A stretch of 64,000 bases of DNA from Gordionus sp. m RMFG-2023 (Eukaryota; Nematomorpha; Gordioida; Chordodea; Parachordodidae): the NCBI RefSeq assembly GCF_954871325.1, contig NC_088778.1, forward strand, positions 25,715,120 through 25,779,119, in the 5' to 3' direction. A program made the translations under genes and the position numbers. Below the pieces are notes generated by a model. That model was not told the origin of the DNA and did not search any database. It saw nothing but the letters and a program-made list of their open reading frames with translations. Shown in pieces: positions 60,551-64,000 of the stretch. Position 1 is the first letter of the stretch; every line of letters begins with the position of its first letter.

Positions 60551-61808
60551 TATATGTCATAAGGCTTGGATGGGATTTTTGAGTGATTGTATTCCTCTAG
60601 AACTTCGTGTAATCTTCGCACCAATAATATACTCCACGAAGTACTACCCACCAACACCTCGTATCATAGTAGATCGGTAGTTCAGTCCCGATCTTGTGAA
60701 TTTATATTTTAAGTCCCTTTTTTCCGAATACGAATTTTGAATATAATCGCGATGTTCTTCTTTAGTGAAAGAGTCAGTTATTTGTGACTATAATTCGTCT
60801 CAGCCAAAAGAATAGCATGGACATTTTGATTTTACAAACATATATATGAATTGGGACGCATTTTAAGCATACATTCATGCATTTAAAATATTAACCATTT
60901 TATGTTTTTTTATGCATATATTTTGTAATTGTGTGCTACGGGGTATGATATTCAGGAAATCGGGAGCGATTGCATTTTTCCATCTATCAATATATATTAA
61001 GAATAAAGTCTTAAAAAAATTAGTCGTTAATTAGCAAATTACTCTATGCTGACTTGTCGCCGTTTAACATTAAACAAAATTATTGCATAAATGCACGAAT
61101 GTTATTAAAGAAAACTACGAGAGGATTGTTTGCAGTTAGGAATACAATTCCGTTTATACCTTTAAGAAATGGGGTTATATATTAGGGTTGGCAATATCAT
61201 GGCATCATTTTATAGCATAAACTGTTTTTTTTTTCTAGTTGAATTTTTTGAATAAGCATTTTGTTAACGAATATCTAATTGACCAAATTATATCTTAAAT
61301 AAGCTCATTTATAATAGTTTTAATACATTCTGAATCTGAGTATATAAATTTATAAATCAACAATATTGAAATTTAACTCATTAAATATGGTAGATATAAT
61401 TATAGAGATTTTTTTTCTTCTTAAATCCAACTAATATTAAAATAATTTTTATGTAGGAGCTTATTATACAAAAATTTTTTCACGATTAATAAACATATAA
61501 TTATTTATAATTATAAAACCTGACACATTTGATTAAAACTTTATATGTAAAATATAGTAAAAATGAGGTATAATAATACATTTTTATTTAAATCGTGATT
61601 TTTATTCTAATAAAAATTGTTGATTTAAATTAATTTATTCATCATGTTAATTGTCAACCCTAATAGGTATATATACTAAATTTTACAACCAAATTATTTT
61701 TTTACTCTGGCTGACTATTAATATCAATATACCACTTAATTAAAGTATTTTCTGAGTTGATCACATTATATGATTCTAAATTTTATGTGATCTTATTTAT
61801 TTTTTTTA
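60551..61808. other. Intergenic, no gene recognised
   Basis: The open frame 60477-60680 overlaps the last ENPP intron and is not supported by splice signals. Otherwise AT-rich. Confidence 0.4.
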
Positions 61809-61809
61809 G

Positions 61810-61983
61810 ATCAATGATAAGTCCCCCCATGTCGACTTCTCAAATGTAGATGCTAAATCAGAGACTCTGCTGAAAATCGACTACTATCAATATACATCTC
61901 CCGAGAACCAAACATCTGGCATTTTTAGCCAAGTTACGTCTAATAGATTAAATGGATTTGGGAAATTTCACTATATACTACTC
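61810..61983 (+). CDS. Single exon, possible SVOP/SV2-like transporter N-terminus
   Basis: After a T-rich tract and AG (61808-61809), an open stretch of 58 codons reads INDKSPHVDFSNVDAKSETL, then KIDYYQYTSPENQTSGIFSQ, then RLNGFGKFHYILL, ending at a GTAGGT donor. NGFGKFHYILL resembles the IGFGKFQWKLS segment just before the first membrane helix of SVOP/SV2-type major facilitator transporters. I find neither the upstream start nor the next exon. The coding call is firm, the family is a guess. Confidence 0.5.
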
Positions 61984-63960
61984 GTAGGTAGCCGTGATTT
62001 TCAAATTTTGACATATTTTTACTTTCCAATATATATCTATATTTTGCTAATCTTTTAAAATATACTTTCTGAAGACTTATACCCAAATTATAAATTAAAA
62101 AAAAAATCTCAATTTTTAAAAATAATTTTATTTATTATCTTCTTTTTTAATGTTTTTTAATAAATAATGCTGACATTTTTTGCTTCCTCTCTGTCCTCGA
62201 ATGTTATTTTCTAAATTATCAATACATCTTAAGTTTTGTTTTAATTTGGATATCTTTCTACCTTCGAAATCTAATTCTAAATAATCTTTATTTAATATAA
62301 GTGCTTGATATAAGTTGTTCTACCTCCATTTTTGGTTGAAATTTGATAAGCGGTTATAATTATAATTAATAATAATGAGGTAAATTATTTTCTAAATAAC
62401 ATACTTTTTTAATATTATCAGCTAAGTATCTTTTTAGCGTCTAACCCTGCATATTAATTGGCGCTATGTAACGTAATCGTGCTTCCCGCAAAATTTGGTC
62501 ATTAAAAAAATAAGAGGAAAATTAATACAAAATACACCTTAAACATTTAATCTATTTTTATTGAATAACTAATGATACAAGAAACATGTCGTTTAAATTG
62601 ATTATAATTTAAAATCCTAGAATGTCACTGAATTAGTACCCATATCATTGTCATTATTTAATTTTAAACTGAACCATCTTAAGCGATAGAGTATGACGAG
62701 GTACTATAAGGTTTTACTAAAAAAATCGTTACTGCCACTGCTCAACGAGAGTGATTTGTACACCAATCTTTCAACTATATGAGAGATTGGGTATTGATTG
62801 CTTACCAAATGTCAATATAGAAGCCTTTTTTGCATGACATTTAAATTATCGTTATACAATAATAGGTACTAAGCCACTGATCATTACTATTATCTGATAA
62901 TATTTGACCATAATTCGCAAAAATTTATGACACAAAAATATTTTTTTTATTAACAATTGTCGTTAAAAATAGAAATCCATGTAACCGAAAACTCCTAATT
63001 TTAGTAGGGACCCCGACCTCATTTTTTTTTCTTTTGGATCCCAAAATATTTCGGGCGCATCAGGTAAATAAACGATATTGATGGATGGTAAGACAGGTAA
63101 TAAATGTGTAAACATAAATAAACTAGATACATCAAGAAGAAAACTAAATTAACAAATTTTTACCCAAGTTTATTTATTTTTTATTAATCAGTGCGTGTAA
63201 ATAGGTGAATCTCATTTTACTTAAATGTCCTAGTTCTTTAGAAAATTGTTGTTCCTTTTTTAAAACATCGGGAACTATAAAGGGTAAAAAGCAAATATTT
63301 AAAAAAATTTTTTACCAATTAATTCCACTTATTATAATTGTAAATTTAAATAAAGTTTCTGATATAATGTTACATTATATTATTCCTTTGAATTTTGAGC
63401 TCCCCCCTCTCCACTTCGTCGGAGGAAGAGATAACTACAAAGTTTATGATCAAAATAGATTTTAATACTCAAAACGATATAAATTTGTAATTATATCTGA
63501 AGAAAAAGAGAATTAAGAATATTGTGGAATTAAATCATTTGTATATCTAGTTTATTAGCTTCTTATTTTATTTGGATATCATTAGTATTAATATCAGATA
63601 CCTGCAGAGGTACCATTGCCTGGACAGACCCCGATTTCTTAAAAAAAATATTTTTTGACTGTTTATATTTTATATTTTAAACCTTGCTCGTGTCGGGCTT
63701 ATGGCCGGGCATGTAGTTCATTAATTAGTATAAACTCTTTCTCCATATGATTCAAGTTTCATGGTTGTCTGAGATTATATTTGCCTACATTAAGATTATC
63801 TATTATACAACCTTCATCTCCACTATCCTTCTTACTATGATTTAAATCATCAGATGGCCCAAAGTAATTTTTCAATGATTTCATCAGTGCTTGATTTTAA
63901 CTCCCTATGTTTATTAAGAAGGGATAACACCCATCCAATCTATTTTCAGAGGTTGTTCTT
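61984..63960. other. AT-rich, no gene recognised
   Basis: A MITE-like word TAACCCTGCATATTAATTGG lies at 62442. A weak open stretch at 63300-63463 includes NFELPPLHFVGGRDNYKVYD but lacks splice support. Could be intron of the gene that starts before 61810. Confidence 0.35.
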
Positions 63961-63965
63961 CTTAA

Positions 63966-64000
63966 TAATGTTGTTAAACGGCTCAATTTGAGTCGATTTA
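63966..64000. mobile_element. Left end of a MITE, cut by the window edge
   Basis: TAATGTTGTTAAACGGCTCA then ATTTGAGTCGATTTA matches the left terminus of the MITE at 11977 with two or three changes. The right end is outside the window. Confidence 0.7.

Noticed and set aside
60477-60680. Open frame MNDFEKNNRTLRL... downstream of ENPP exon 3
   Set aside because: It starts inside the probable 55-nt last ENPP intron, and its frame differs from that of the spliced product; no splice sites support it.
1-64000. LTR retroelements, Polintons or viral genes
   Set aside because: I saw no long terminal repeats and no gag, envelope or capsid motifs; all recognisable mobile elements are DNA transposons or a LINE.

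Overview
The window is eukaryotic. It is very AT-rich, and its genes are interrupted by GT-AG introns, several only 40-57 nt long. It carries many DNA transposons, one LINE, several miniature inverted-repeat elements (MITEs) and many homopolymeric G or C tracts of 9-15 bases. The host genes point to an animal: a RIC1-type Golgi Rab-GEF subunit, a rhodopsin-like GPCR, an ENPP4/5-like ectophosphodiesterase and a secreted single von Willebrand factor C (VWC) protein. I cannot name the species. All comparisons with known proteins are from memory, without database searches.

Layout. The minus strand from 18982 to 1170 holds most of a RIC1 gene. I place 18 exons whose splice phases all fit, coding about 980 residues; the 3' end lies off the left edge. 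Its first four introns are 40-82 nt, while later ones reach 4.5 kb and contain a piggyBac element, a hAT element and MITEs. At 20.3 kb there is an unidentified plus-strand coding piece. At 22.6-25.6 kb lies a hAT element (family 1) split by a remnant pogo-like transposon. At 26.5-27.9 kb is a complete three-exon gene for a secreted single-VWC protein (minus strand). A full-length LINE with target-site duplications and a tRNA-like 5' head occupies 29.6-32.6 kb.

From 34 to 41 kb there are four related copies of an unrecognised small gene family. Two of them form a large inverted repeat centred near 37.1 kb. The predicted peptides carry a SILK motif followed by an RVxF motif, the known docking pair for protein phosphatase 1, and the two inverted-repeat copies also show a cysteine cluster after a basic helix. 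Around these copies are minisatellites and pyrimidine-rich tracts; an ATTCGC-containing minisatellite lies at 42.1-42.4 kb.

From 43.3 to 46.5 kb one hAT family-1 copy has a second copy inserted inside it in opposite orientation, each with its own 8-bp target-site duplication. An intronless GPCR follows at 48.6-49.8 kb (minus), then a 376-bp miniature derivative of the same hAT family, a possible Gly/His-rich secreted peptide, a palindromic MITE, and the ENPP gene at 54.5-60.6 kb (plus). The last large ENPP intron contains another hAT element (57.3-59.8 kb). A coding exon at 61.8 kb resembles the segment before the first membrane helix of SVOP/SV2-like transporters. The left end of a MITE is cut by the right edge of the window.

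The host genes show no operon or shared pathway. The main shared history is transposon activity: at least five insertions can be dated relative to each other or to their host introns by exact target-site duplications.
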